Notes: generated by a model from the letters alone, not told the origin. DNA of 54,098 nt from Pseudomonadota bacterium (GCA_021793155.1 JAJYTF010000033.1:1-54098); one strand, 5' to 3'; positions 35,058 to 42,955 are shown, numbered from the stretch's first letter. A program made the numbers and translations.

Positions 35058-35767
35058 TGACCGGCGCTCGTCGGATTGCCGCCGGCCTGACGGTCCTCGC
35101 CTCCCTGCTCTGCGGTCCCGCGCTGGCGCAGTCTCCGCCTGAGCTGCCGCCCGGCAGCTTGGTCGAATACCCGGTGCCGGGCGGCGGCAAGGACACCCTT
35201 GTGGTCATCCTTTCCGGTGACGGTGGATGGGCCGACCTCGATAAGCAGCTTGCCGAAATCGTCGCCGGCCGCGACTACAGCGTGCTGGGCTTCGATTGCT
35301 ACAAATATTTCAACAGGACGAGAAGCCCCGAGGAAACCACCGTGGATTTCCAGGCGGCCCTCGACCACTACATGATGATCTGGCACAAGCGGCGTGTCGT
35401 GCTGATCGGCTTTTCCTTCGGCGCCGCCGTCCTTCCCTTCATCATGGCGCGCCTGCCCGAGCCCGAGGTATCCAGGGTTGACCTCACCGTGCTGCTGAGC
35501 CCAGGGCGTTACGCAAATTGGGAAATCCATTGGGGCGACTGGCTGCATGACAAACCTCATGCCAGCGCCAGACCGACACTGCCGGAAATGGCCGGGGTCA
35601 AGACCAACAGGCTGCTTTGCGTCTACGGCCATGACGACGCGCCGAATTCCCTTTGCACGCAGCTTTCCGGACCGGCCGGCGAGATATTGGAACTGCCGGG
35701 CGACCACCACTTCGACAAGAATTACGATCACCTGGCATCACTTATCCTGGACCGCGTAAGACCGTGA
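35057..35767 (+). CDS. virJ: VirJ/AcvB-like periplasmic alpha/beta hydrolase
   Basis: A 236-residue exported protein with a cleavable signal peptide (about 1-24, ALA-QS). The alpha/beta-hydrolase nucleophile is S120 in LIGFSFGAAV; DHHFDKNYDHL at the end and YGHDD supply the likely His and Asp. Strong VirJ signatures are VVILSGDGGWADLDKQLAE and DCYKYFNRTRSPEETT. AcvB of Agrobacterium hydrolyses lysyl-phosphatidylglycerol made by LpiA; the one-base overlap with mprF here argues for the same pairing. It does not indicate a type IV secretion system; none is present. Confidence 0.9.
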   Translation: MTGARRIAAGLTVLASLLCGPALAQSPPELPPGSLVEYPVPGGGKDTLVVILSGDGGWADLDKQLAEIVAGRDYSVLGFDCYKYFNRTRSPEETTVDFQAALDHYMMIWHKRRVVLIGFSFGAAVLPFIMARLPEPEVSRVDLTVLLSPGRYANWEIHWGDWLHDKPHASARPTLPEMAGVKTNRLLCVYGHDDAPNSLCTQLSGPAGEILELPGDHHFDKNYDHLASLILDRVRP

Positions 35768-35801
35768 CGGTGCTGCTCGGCGGCGCGAGGAACACCGCCG
35801 T

Positions 35802-36356
35802 TTATTGCCTTGCCGGTCCCCGAGGGAGATTGATCGTCACGGTCGCCAGGTCCATCCGGTATTCGGCAGGAGCGCCGCCGGGAACATCGCAGCGCAGCGT
35901 GAGGGAGAAACGCCGGCGGAGGGGCCGCTCATTGACCGGCAGGACCTTGCATGCGACCCGGCCGGGACCGTTCGGAACCGGGAACTCGGACACGTACAGA
36001 TCCAGTTGCCTTTCAACATTCAACGCCCTGATGGGAACCGTCCACGGCTCCCGCTGGTCTCGCGCGCAATGGCTCCATTGCATGTCCGACAAGGTTTCCG
36101 CGAGCCAAATCTTCAGGCTGCCTTCCATGCCTTGAGCATTGCGCAAACCTTGCCGGAAGGTAACCTTCACCTCCCCCGCCACATGAGACGGCACGAACAA
36201 GGTCACCAGGGACGGGCCGGGGTTCTCATGGCAGAATTGGGGCGTCTCCTTGACGCCCGACGCTGCAGCAGGCACCGCGGTTGTCGGTTCATCCGCATTC
36301 GCTGCGGTGATCGCGACGAGCCCCGAAAGGAAGACCATGGACCATCGCTTCAGCAC
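35802..36356 (-). CDS. Exported protein of unknown function
   Basis: A 184-residue protein with a clear signal peptide (MLKRWSMVFLSGLVAITAANA, likely cleaved after ANA). The mature part has two to three cysteines (one in QFCHENPG, one in RVACKVLPV, one in LTLRCDVPG) and beta-type sequence; disulfides are likely. GTG 36356 is preferred because AGGAG lies ten bases upstream and it gives a clean signal peptide; ATG 36404 adds an Arg-rich leader. Not recognised. It is convergent with the mprF-virJ operon. Confidence 0.6.
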   Translation of the reverse strand: MLKRWSMVFLSGLVAITAANADEPTTAVPAAASGVKETPQFCHENPGPSLVTLFVPSHVAGEVKVTFRQGLRNAQGMEGSLKIWLAETLSDMQWSHCARDQREPWTVPIRALNVERQLDLYVSEFPVPNGPGRVACKVLPVNERPLRRRFSLTLRCDVPGGAPAEYRMDLATVTINLPRGPARQ

Positions 36357-36500
36357 GGGGCAAGCTCTCCTGGGGCGAAGGCTCCATCTATCGCCTATGA
36401 GCAATGATTGCCGATGGCGGCCGTCCTTTCCAGGCAGCCTTTCGGCAGGTTATGCCCCTGCCAAAGGTCGTCGGCATCCTTCGATGCGGCACTTCACGCC

Positions 36501-36548
36501 TGCGCGGAACCACCGCGCAAGGGGGCGGGGTCGTAGCGCCAACCCCGC
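36501..36548 (-). terminator. Tandem hairpins downstream of the AraC gene
   Basis: Two perfect 7-bp stems lie just past the AraC-family stop: GCGGGGT/ACCCCGC (36525-36548) and TGCGCGG/CCGCGCA (36501-36519). Neither has a T-run. Together they may end the araC-family transcript before the exported-protein gene. Confidence 0.45.
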
Positions 36549-36575
36549 AGCCTGAAATCCGGAAAACCCCAGATA

Positions 36576-37391
36576 TCACCGTGCATATTCGCGTGGCGTC
36601 ACGCCAATTATCTTTTTAAAGTGACGAATGAAATGGCTTTGGTCGTAGAATCCGACCTCGGAAGCGACAAGGGCGGCCGCCATTCCATTCCGCAACAGCT
36701 CACGCGCATGTTCGATTCGAATCTGTGTCTGGAAGGCGTGAGGCGGCACTCCGAACCGTCGATGAAACGCGCGAAGCAATCGAAATCGTCCAATCCCTGC
36801 CACGGCGGCCAATTCGTCGAGGCTGATCCGTTCGAAAAGGTGGCCGTGCAAATAATCCCTGGCCCGGCCGATGGCGGCTGGTTCGTCGCACACTTTAGCG
36901 GGGCGAGGTGGTCGCTCGGCATGGGCAAGAAGCTGTCGCAGCACCGCCGCCTGCATCGTCTGCAGCTCAAGCGGTTCGACACCTCCATGTTCAGCCGCCT
37001 CTCCGAGCCGCCATACCGCGGCGGTCAGCTCGGGGTCATCGGTGTCCGCCTGGGCAAGATGGACGCCACCCAGAATGCCGAGCTCCCTGGCCGCCGCTTC
37101 CACCGCAGTCGGGGGAATCTGTGCCACCTTGAACGCCGCCCCGTTTGGGACGGCCAACGTGCGGTGCAGTTCCCCCGGCTCCATCAGCATCATCCCCGGA
37201 CCGCCGCGGGTATGGATGCGCCCGCGATAGCGCCAGGACTGGCCCCACAGATCAACGCCGGCGCAAAGGGTGTAGGTCTCATGATAAACCGTCCACAAGT
37301 GGCGGGAGCGATAGGCGACCAGATACTCCCACCCGCCGAGATGAGGCGGATGCAACCAGGCGAACCTCTCATAGGGGTCGTCAAGACTCAC
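36576..37391 (-). CDS. AraC-family transcriptional regulator
   Basis: A 271-residue regulator with an N-terminal cupin-like sensing domain (about 20-160: GMMLMEPGELHRTLAVPNG is the typical AraC_binding loop) and a C-terminal double HTH (about 168-270: ISLDELAAVAGIGRFRLLRAF, FGVPPHAFQTQIRIEHAREL and VGFYDQSHFIRHFKKIIGVTPREYA). The effector is unknown. It stands alone; the gene that follows on the same strand is the exported protein, and upstream is a 470-bp non-coding gap. Confidence 0.92.
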   Translation of the reverse strand: MSLDDPYERFAWLHPPHLGGWEYLVAYRSRHLWTVYHETYTLCAGVDLWGQSWRYRGRIHTRGGPGMMLMEPGELHRTLAVPNGAAFKVAQIPPTAVEAAARELGILGGVHLAQADTDDPELTAAVWRLGEAAEHGGVEPLELQTMQAAVLRQLLAHAERPPRPAKVCDEPAAIGRARDYLHGHLFERISLDELAAVAGIGRFRLLRAFHRRFGVPPHAFQTQIRIEHARELLRNGMAAALVASEVGFYDQSHFIRHFKKIIGVTPREYAR

Positions 37392-37583
37392 CGGTCTACC
37401 CTTTCCCGACGGCCCCGCGCCCCTTCACATTCACGTTCCGAGATCGGTCCCCGCCCACGCCAAGTGCCGGCGGCGAAAAGGTTAACGAGTGCGCGCTCCG
37501 CAATTTCATCCTATACCGGCATGTTTTTCTTTCCTAGGCTCGGTCCCGACCAAGGCGCATCAAGCACAGCCTTCCGGTTGCAC

Positions 37584-37612
37584 TTGACTGGCAACGTTCC
37601 TCTGATTGGAAT
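37584..37612 (+). promoter_or_regulatory. Candidate promoter of the lipoprotein cluster
   Basis: TTGACT (five of six -35 bases) and TGGAAT (four of six -10 bases) are 17 bp apart. The resulting leader would be about 245 nt long, which is unusual, and the -10 is weak. Confidence 0.3.
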
Positions 37613-37791
37613 ACACGGATTGCTGATGAGAAGAGCAGCCCTGCCATTGTAACGAATGGAACTGCGCGTACATGATAGTTACGGTGACAATCATCCCTAC
37701 GGCGCTCGTCGGCATGCTGCATTTGGCGACTATGAGAATTGCCCTCCTTACTGTCCCAATCCGGGCCGTCGCATGTGTCGCCAGCCCCTTC

Positions 37792-37820
37792 GGTGGAGCA
37801 GGGTGCAATCCCTGTTCACC
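37792..37820 (+). other. Predicted leader hairpin
   Basis: GGTG (37792-37795) pairs with CACC (37817-37820), and CAGGG (37799-37803) with CCCTG (37810-37814), enclosing a 6-nt loop and a small internal loop. It lies 43 bp before the first lipoprotein start, in the presumed 5' leader. Confidence 0.35.
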
Positions 37821-37862
37821 TGAGAGGATCTATTGGGACCGCAGGCGAAGGCAGGGGGGCGG

Positions 37863-39023
37863 ATGACTGGGTCAAGGGGAAAGAATAGCGACGGAAGACG
37901 CGCGCGCCACGCGACATTGGCCGCCGCGACACTGGTTTTCGGCGTGGGGGGATGTGCGAATGTCGATGAGCCGCACTCCCAGGCGACTACCCCATCCCAG
38001 GAGACTGCTCCCCCCGCCTACATGACCTACGAGCAGGCCGAAGCGACGATCAAGGGCTTCCACGGCTCGGTTTGTCCGATCGGTGCCTTGTGGGCTCCGG
38101 ATTGCAATGACACGATTCGCGTCGATATTACCGACGCCGTGTTGACGTTTGTCTATGCCAAGGGAGACGGAAAAAGCGGCTTTTCCGTTCCAGTGTCTGA
38201 GCTACGGGCAGAGGCCCATCCTAGCGATGCTTTCAAGGCTTCAATCATTGTTAACGGGTCGAAAGAACTGATCGGGAACGATGGTAGCAACGCAGAAGCT
38301 TACAACCTTGCTGCCGGTCTGAACCAACTCCCTCTCCGCGTGGCGGAGAGGGAGTGGAGCGTCAAGGCATATATGTCGATTCTCGCCCGCGCCTACCGCT
38401 CGCTTCCGGTCAAGCCGGTACCGGGCGAGGATGTCCGGGCATTCACGGTCCAGGCCAGGAACGCGATAGAGAACAAGCGGTTTGCCGACGCCGCCCGCTT
38501 GTACTACAAGGCGCTGAGAATCGCCCCCTGGTGGCCGGCCGGCCACCACGATGCCGCCTTCATCCTTGCTGAACTGGGGCTGTTACGCAACGCCGCCAGC
38601 GAGTTGAGCACCTATTTGGAACTGGTTCCAAACGCGCCTGACGCGCGGGCGATGCAGGATCAAATTTACGTCTGGCAGGGGCAGGACCGTTCGATCGCTC
38701 CCCCCGTTCCCGCACCAGCACGGTGGCGCCCTCAGCCGGGCCGAGGCCGCTTAGGCGTGGAAATCCAGAGCGTGCCGCCGATCGTCGCCGAGGCGAACCA
38801 TCGGCCCGATACCGGCGGCGCGCTGGTGGTGGCCGTCGCCGAGGGATCCCCTGCCGCAGCGGCGGGACTGATGTCCGGAGACATCGTCGTCACCGTCGCC
38901 AGCCATCGGATAATGGCGCCAGCCGATCTGGTGAAGACGGTCCAGGCTTCGGTCGCGGGAACCGACCTGCCGATCACAATCATTCGGGATGGGCGGCAAA
39001 GTACGATAAATGTCCGGTTGTAG
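37863..39023 (+). CDS. Lipoprotein with TPR region and C-terminal PDZ domain
   Basis: A 386-residue lipoprotein (paralogue 1). The lipobox ends at C31 (VFGVGGC). The next domain (about 60-160) has two cysteines, SVCPIGALWAPDC, followed by beta strands. A TPR-like helical block (about 184-280) begins KPVPGEDVRAF and contains RIAPWWPAGHHDAAFILAELG and PNAPDARAMQDQIYVWQGQ. The last 95 residues form a PDZ domain (GGALVVAVAEGSPAAAAGLMSGDIV). PDZ domains bind protein C-termini, so an envelope scaffold or quality-control role is plausible. ATG 37863 follows a G-rich site. The two later paralogues lack the PDZ. Confidence 0.75.
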   Translation: MTGSRGKNSDGRRARHATLAAATLVFGVGGCANVDEPHSQATTPSQETAPPAYMTYEQAEATIKGFHGSVCPIGALWAPDCNDTIRVDITDAVLTFVYAKGDGKSGFSVPVSELRAEAHPSDAFKASIIVNGSKELIGNDGSNAEAYNLAAGLNQLPLRVAEREWSVKAYMSILARAYRSLPVKPVPGEDVRAFTVQARNAIENKRFADAARLYYKALRIAPWWPAGHHDAAFILAELGLLRNAASELSTYLELVPNAPDARAMQDQIYVWQGQDRSIAPPVPAPARWRPQPGRGRLGVEIQSVPPIVAEANHRPDTGGALVVAVAEGSPAAAAGLMSGDIVVTVASHRIMAPADLVKTVQASVAGTDLPITIIRDGRQSTINVRL

Positions 39024-39051
39024 GGTGGATCGCTCGGACAGGGAGGCGCAC

Positions 39052-40245
39052 ATGGCGATGGCGGAAAAGGCAACGAGACGGCCGGAAATCGTTCGATGGC
39101 TCGTTCCCTTGGGCATTGTCCTGGCCGCGCTGGCTCACCCGTATAACGCATCGGCGCAATCCGCTGCCGCCGCGGGAGGATGGATGTGTCCCTGCCCCGG
39201 GCGGCTCCCGGTCCCGATGGGCGGAGCGGCAAGCTGCGCGATCGCCTGCTTCGGAGGCAGCGGGGTCGGCGGGGCGGCGAACATGCTGCGGGGCGCCGCT
39301 GGCGTCGGAACCGCGATCGGAATATTGAACATGCTCGACGATTCGCAGGCCGACCCCGCCGCCCAGGCGGCGCAAGCCCAGGCTCAGGCCCAGGCTCAGG
39401 CTCAGGCTCAGGCTCAGGCAGCCGCGGCGGCCGAAGCGGCCGAGGACACCAAGAACCGGCTGCTCGGCGAATTGCAGGGGGACGTTTCCGCTCCGCCCAC
39501 GCAGTCGTCACCGCCCTCGTCGTCGCCAGGCACCGTGATGGTGAACGGCGTGCCGCTGATGGCCGGCGGCGACACCGCGCCCGGCCCGACCGCCTCCCAG
39601 TTCCCGGTCGGCAGCTCGACGGAGGCCGGTCAGGTGGCGGTCAATATCGACGGCCCGCAACCGACGCTGTCATCCGATCCGCAGACGGCCATCCCTCCGC
39701 TTCCTGAGGCACCGCCCGAGATACCCGACTCTGCGGTCAGCAACGCGCTGGTCAAGGCCAAGGCGTTCATGGCCGGGAAGCTGCAGGACACCGCCTGGGA
39801 GACGGCGTCGGCCACCGCGCGGGGAGTCGATGCCGCCGAGGGGGTCGGCTTCGCCGGCATGTTCGTCACGGTGATGAAAAATGCCAGTCAGTTGCCCGGC
39901 GTGATCTTTCCCAGGATTGGCGCCGCCGCCGCGCTGAACGCCGACCCGAGCGAGACTGAGGCGCAAGCCAATGAGATGGCGAACGGTGTGACCGTCCAGG
40001 CGGTCAACCGGCTCTATGATTTCGGTACGCCGGTCAACCAGGTGGTCGCCAAGGGGGTGTGGGGCACCGCCGAAGACGCCGCCGAGGACAAGGCGAACGG
40101 AGCGATCCGCAGCCTGATCACCACGTTCCTCCCGGAAGGCGATGAGGAGATGCGCCAAGCTGTGAACACAGCCCCCAAACTGGCAGAGGATTTGAAGAGG
40201 ATCGCCAGGTTCTGGACGTCCGAGCCGGCGGAGGGCGCGGAATGA
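39052..40245 (+). CDS. Exported Cys- and Ala/Gln-rich protein of unknown function
   Basis: A 397-residue protein starting at ATG 39052 after CAGGGAGG. The signal peptide ends near NASA-QS. The mature N-terminus has a four-cysteine segment (WMCPCPG and SCAIACFGG) and glycine-rich hydrophobic stretches. A run of Gln-Ala pairs at about residues 107-123 is encoded by a hexanucleotide repeat. A Pro/Ser-rich middle leads to a helical C-terminal domain (VSNALVKAKAFMAGKLQDTAWETA onward). No known domain is recognised. Its stop overlaps the next start (ATGA). Confidence 0.62.
   Translation: MAMAEKATRRPEIVRWLVPLGIVLAALAHPYNASAQSAAAAGGWMCPCPGRLPVPMGGAASCAIACFGGSGVGGAANMLRGAAGVGTAIGILNMLDDSQADPAAQAAQAQAQAQAQAQAQAQAAAAAEAAEDTKNRLLGELQGDVSAPPTQSSPPSSSPGTVMVNGVPLMAGGDTAPGPTASQFPVGSSTEAGQVAVNIDGPQPTLSSDPQTAIPPLPEAPPEIPDSAVSNALVKAKAFMAGKLQDTAWETASATARGVDAAEGVGFAGMFVTVMKNASQLPGVIFPRIGAAAALNADPSETEAQANEMANGVTVQAVNRLYDFGTPVNQVVAKGVWGTAEDAAEDKANGAIRSLITTFLPEGDEEMRQAVNTAPKLAEDLKRIARFWTSEPAEGAE
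39379..39420 (+). repeat. Hexanucleotide tandem repeat CAGGCT x7
   Basis: Seven consecutive 6-bp units, mostly CAGGCT with single-base variants (CAGGCC, CAGGCA), encode a Gln-Ala run. Slippage would change length by two residues without shifting the frame. Confidence 0.85.
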
Positions 40246-41081
40246 ACCGCCGGTTTGCCGCAGCCCTGCTGGCGGGCCTGCTTGCGGCTGTGCCGGCTCG
40301 CGCCGCAGATCCTGCCCGGCCGGCCCTTGCCGTCGAGAAGCTGCTCAATCCGACCACTGCGACGGCGGCGAAGCTGGGGCGGCTGTCCGACTGCGTCGCC
40401 GTCACCCCGGATGGCGTCGCGGTGGTGGGGGACGGCAAACGCCTGTGGCTGGTGGGGGCCGCCGGTGCTCGCCCCGCCGGCGTGCGCGGCTTGTCCTGCT
40501 TCACCTTCACGCCCGAAGGGCTGCTGATGGGGATCAAGGGCCGGGAACTGGTCCATCTCGATGCCGACGGCGGCCTGACGCCGCTGCTCCATCTGCCCGG
40601 TGCCGGCATGACCCTGGTTCCCGGCCAAGGGGACACGCTGCTGCTCTTCGGCCCCGAGGGCAAGGGGCGCTGGGGCCTGTATACGATCCGTCCCGGCCGG
40701 CGGGTGTCGCGCCTGCTGAGCGCACATGATCCCATCACCGGCGCCGCCGAGGGCGGCGGCCGGGTGCTGGTGGTGGCAGGCGGCGCGCTGTTCGTGGTGC
40801 GTGGGAAGCAACTGCAACTAATGGCGGGAGAACCGAAGGGGACTCTGACCTCGGTTGCCACCGATGCGGCCGGCAAGGCGGTGTTCGTCTCGGACGGTCG
40901 CCGCGTCTTCCGCATCGAGAACGAGCAATCGGCGGTGGTGACCGACGATCTCGGCGGCTCATTGCGCTGGTATGGCGGCGGTCTATTGGTCTTTGATTCC
41001 CACCGGCGTCTGCTGGTGCGGCTGGTCGAGCTGCCGCAAGCGGGCACGGAGCCCGGGACGAAGAGCGGGGAGGAAAAATAG
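40242..41081 (+). CDS. Exported protein with propeller-like repeats
   Basis: A 279-residue protein with a clear signal peptide (1-21, ARA-AD). The mature part alternates short beta segments of the type DCVAVTPDGVAVVGDGKRLWLVG, FTFTPEGLLMGIKGRELVHL and VATDAAGKAVFVSDGRRVFRI, which resemble blades of a beta-propeller; this is inference from pattern only. It is coupled (ATGA) to the preceding gene and 1 bp from the next, so it belongs to the same operon. Periplasmic location likely; function unknown. Confidence 0.7.
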   Translation: MNRRFAAALLAGLLAAVPARAADPARPALAVEKLLNPTTATAAKLGRLSDCVAVTPDGVAVVGDGKRLWLVGAAGARPAGVRGLSCFTFTPEGLLMGIKGRELVHLDADGGLTPLLHLPGAGMTLVPGQGDTLLLFGPEGKGRWGLYTIRPGRRVSRLLSAHDPITGAAEGGGRVLVVAGGALFVVRGKQLQLMAGEPKGTLTSVATDAAGKAVFVSDGRRVFRIENEQSAVVTDDLGGSLRWYGGGLLVFDSHRRLLVRLVELPQAGTEPGTKSGEEK

Positions 41082-41082
41082 C

Positions 41083-41997
41083 ATGGCTTCCAGGCTAGGG
41101 AGTTTTCTGGCGGCGGGAGTGCTGCCGCTGATGGCGGCGTGTGGCACGATCGTCGAGACGTATAGCCCGACTGCGGCCGAAGTGAACGGAATGTCCGTCG
41201 ACGAGGCCAAAGCAGTGCTTCACGATCCAAAATTGCCAGAATCCCTTAGTTATTTGGATGGCACTTGTCCATTCTGTAACGTTGCTAGTGTTCACCTGTC
41301 CGACGACGGCACAAAATTCGTTGTCACAAAAACGACAGGGAAAACTTACAGTGTGAATGTGTCAAGGCATATTCAGTTGGAAAAAAGTGATGACGGAGAG
41401 AGTTACCTTACAATTGGGGGCAGATCCGGCTACACATTTTTCTCAACTGGCTCGGCGCCAATCTCGCCGAAACGAATCGCCACAGCCTTGCTTGTGATCG
41501 AACTGGCTTCCGCTCGCGAGCAGGGTCTAGCGCAACGTCAGGCGCAGTACCAAGCCGCCGTTGAGCGGGCCGTCCAGACCTACAGCGCCGCCAACCCCAA
41601 ACCGGTCCCGGGCGAGGATGTCCGCCGGTTCGAGGTGCAGGCCATCGACGCGGTAAAGCAGAAGAGGTTCGCCGACGCGGTCAATCTCTACGGTCAGGCG
41701 CTGGCCATCGCCCCCTGGTGGCCGGCGGGCCACCACGACCGCGCCCTCATCCTCGCCGAACTGGGGCGAAACCGCGAGGCCATGGCCGAGATGCAGGACT
41801 ATCTGGCGCTCGTTCCCAATGCCGCCGACGCGCGGGCGATGCAGGACAAGATCTACGTCTGGCAGGGCCGGGAAGCGGCGGGAGGAACCGCCGGAAGCGC
41901 AACCTCGAATTCCGTGTCGGCGGGGACCGCACTCCAGCCATCAGTTCCATCCGCCGGCGGATCGCTCTTCCAGGCGATTACGGGAGGAGGAAAATGA
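41083..41997 (+). CDS. TPR lipoprotein, paralogue 2
   Basis: A 304-residue lipoprotein with lipidated C20 (LMAAC). The N-terminal domain (about 30-150) has the paired cysteines TCPFCN followed by beta strands (SVHLSDDGTKFVV) and its DNA is markedly lower in GC than the rest. The C-terminal half (about 173-276) is a TPR-like block nearly identical to paralogue 3, and the protein ends SLFQAITGGGK as paralogue 3 does. A GGGAGGAA site precedes ATG 41083. Its stop overlaps paralogue 3 by 4 bp. Function unknown. Confidence 0.75.
   Translation: MASRLGSFLAAGVLPLMAACGTIVETYSPTAAEVNGMSVDEAKAVLHDPKLPESLSYLDGTCPFCNVASVHLSDDGTKFVVTKTTGKTYSVNVSRHIQLEKSDDGESYLTIGGRSGYTFFSTGSAPISPKRIATALLVIELASAREQGLAQRQAQYQAAVERAVQTYSAANPKPVPGEDVRRFEVQAIDAVKQKRFADAVNLYGQALAIAPWWPAGHHDRALILAELGRNREAMAEMQDYLALVPNAADARAMQDKIYVWQGREAAGGTAGSATSNSVSAGTALQPSVPSAGGSLFQAITGGGK
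41599..41907 (+). repeat. Near-identical repeat, copy 1 (TPR block)
   Basis: A 309-bp segment that matches 42555-42863 with only scattered, mostly third-position differences, in the same frame and orientation. It codes for the shared TPR block of paralogues 2 and 3. Confidence 0.9.
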
Positions 41998-42953
41998 CCA
42001 TGCCGAAATCCCCAAGGAACTTTTCGGCCGCGTCATGTCTCGCTCTAGCTGCGGCGGTCGCGGGAATGGCCACAGGCCTTGCGGGCTGCGAGACGAACAT
42101 GGACGTGTCTCCGACCGCGCCCGCGGCAAACGGCATCCAGTCGGTCTCCGACGCGGAAAGCGTCGTGAAATACGCCACGGGGAAATTCTGTCCGTCGCTC
42201 TTGTGCGGAATGGAGGGCTATCAGATTTCTGGAATCCAGTTTGATGCGGACGGCCGAAGGCTCACAATGATTCGTGACGACGGATCGAGAGGGGACAGCA
42301 TCGCCGTCACGTCCCTCAATCCCGATGCCGGGCACATCATGGGCCAAGGCGTGGTCCACTTCACCGGAGAATTCGCACCGAATCTGGTGACAACCGAAAT
42401 CGAAGCACAGCGCCTAGTGGTAGCGCTGCGCGCGATCAAACGCGGGGAAGAAAACGGAGCCATAGTCTCGCCTGCGGCCGCCGCCGAGCAGCAGCGCAAG
42501 GCCGATAACGCCGCATTCGCCGCCACCGCCAAGGCGTATCGGGAAGCGGCGGTGAAGCCGGTCCCCGGCGAGGACGTCCGCCGGTTCGAGGTACAGGCCA
42601 TCGACGCGGTAAAGCAAAAGAGGTTCACCGACGCGGTCAATCTCTACGGTCAGGCGCTGGCCATAGCCCCCTGGTGGCCGGCGGGCCACCATGACCGTGC
42701 CCTCATTCTTGCCGAACTGGGGCGGAACGGCGAGGCCATGGCCGAGATGCAGGATTATCTGGCGCTCGTCCCGAACGCTCCAGACGCACGGGCGATGCAG
42801 GACAAGATCTACGTCTGGCAAGGCCGGGAAGCGGCGGGAAGAACCGGAGGGAGCGCAACCTCGCTATCCCCGTCAGCGGCGTCTGCAGCCCCGCCATCGG
42901 CCCCATCGTCCCGTGGGTCACTTTTCCAGGCGATTACGGGGGGTGGAAAATGA
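41994..42953 (+). CDS. TPR lipoprotein, paralogue 3
   Basis: A 319-residue lipoprotein with lipobox LAGC (C32). The N-terminal domain carries the pair FCPSLLC and beta strands (YQISGIQFDADGRRLTMIRDD). The TPR-like block (about 188-290) matches paralogue 2 closely. It ends in a Ser/Ala/Pro linker and SLFQAITGGGK. ATG 41994 overlaps the previous stop and is preceded by GGAGGAGG; an ATG two codons later is possible. It closes the operon; a tRNA gene on the other strand begins 2 bp after its stop. Confidence 0.75.
   Translation: MTMPKSPRNFSAASCLALAAAVAGMATGLAGCETNMDVSPTAPAANGIQSVSDAESVVKYATGKFCPSLLCGMEGYQISGIQFDADGRRLTMIRDDGSRGDSIAVTSLNPDAGHIMGQGVVHFTGEFAPNLVTTEIEAQRLVVALRAIKRGEENGAIVSPAAAAEQQRKADNAAFAATAKAYREAAVKPVPGEDVRRFEVQAIDAVKQKRFTDAVNLYGQALAIAPWWPAGHHDRALILAELGRNGEAMAEMQDYLALVPNAPDARAMQDKIYVWQGREAAGRTGGSATSLSPSAASAAPPSAPSSRGSLFQAITGGGK
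42555..42863 (+). repeat. Near-identical repeat, copy 2 (TPR block)
   Basis: Second copy of the 309-bp segment at 41599-41907. The similarity ends sharply before the unlike N-terminal domains, which points to gene conversion or recent partial duplication. Confidence 0.9.
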
Positions 42954-42955
42954 AA

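Larger units (their letters stand above)
37392..37862. other. 470-bp non-coding region before the lipoprotein cluster
   Basis: No convincing gene is found on either strand. The region is more AT-rich than its surroundings. It probably contains the promoter of the minus-strand AraC gene at its left end and that of the lipoprotein cluster in its middle (possible TTGACT at 37584-37589, 17-bp spacer, TGGAAT at 37607-37612). A hairpin is predicted at 37792-37820. Confidence 0.45.

Noticed and set aside
35057-35767. Part of a VirB/D-type secretion system, because of the VirJ similarity
   Set aside because: No other T4SS gene is present and the coupling to mprF fits the AcvB lipid-hydrolase role instead.
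37392-37862. Short frames in the 470-bp gap before the lipoprotein cluster
   Set aside because: None has a ribosome-binding site together with a plausible protein composition.
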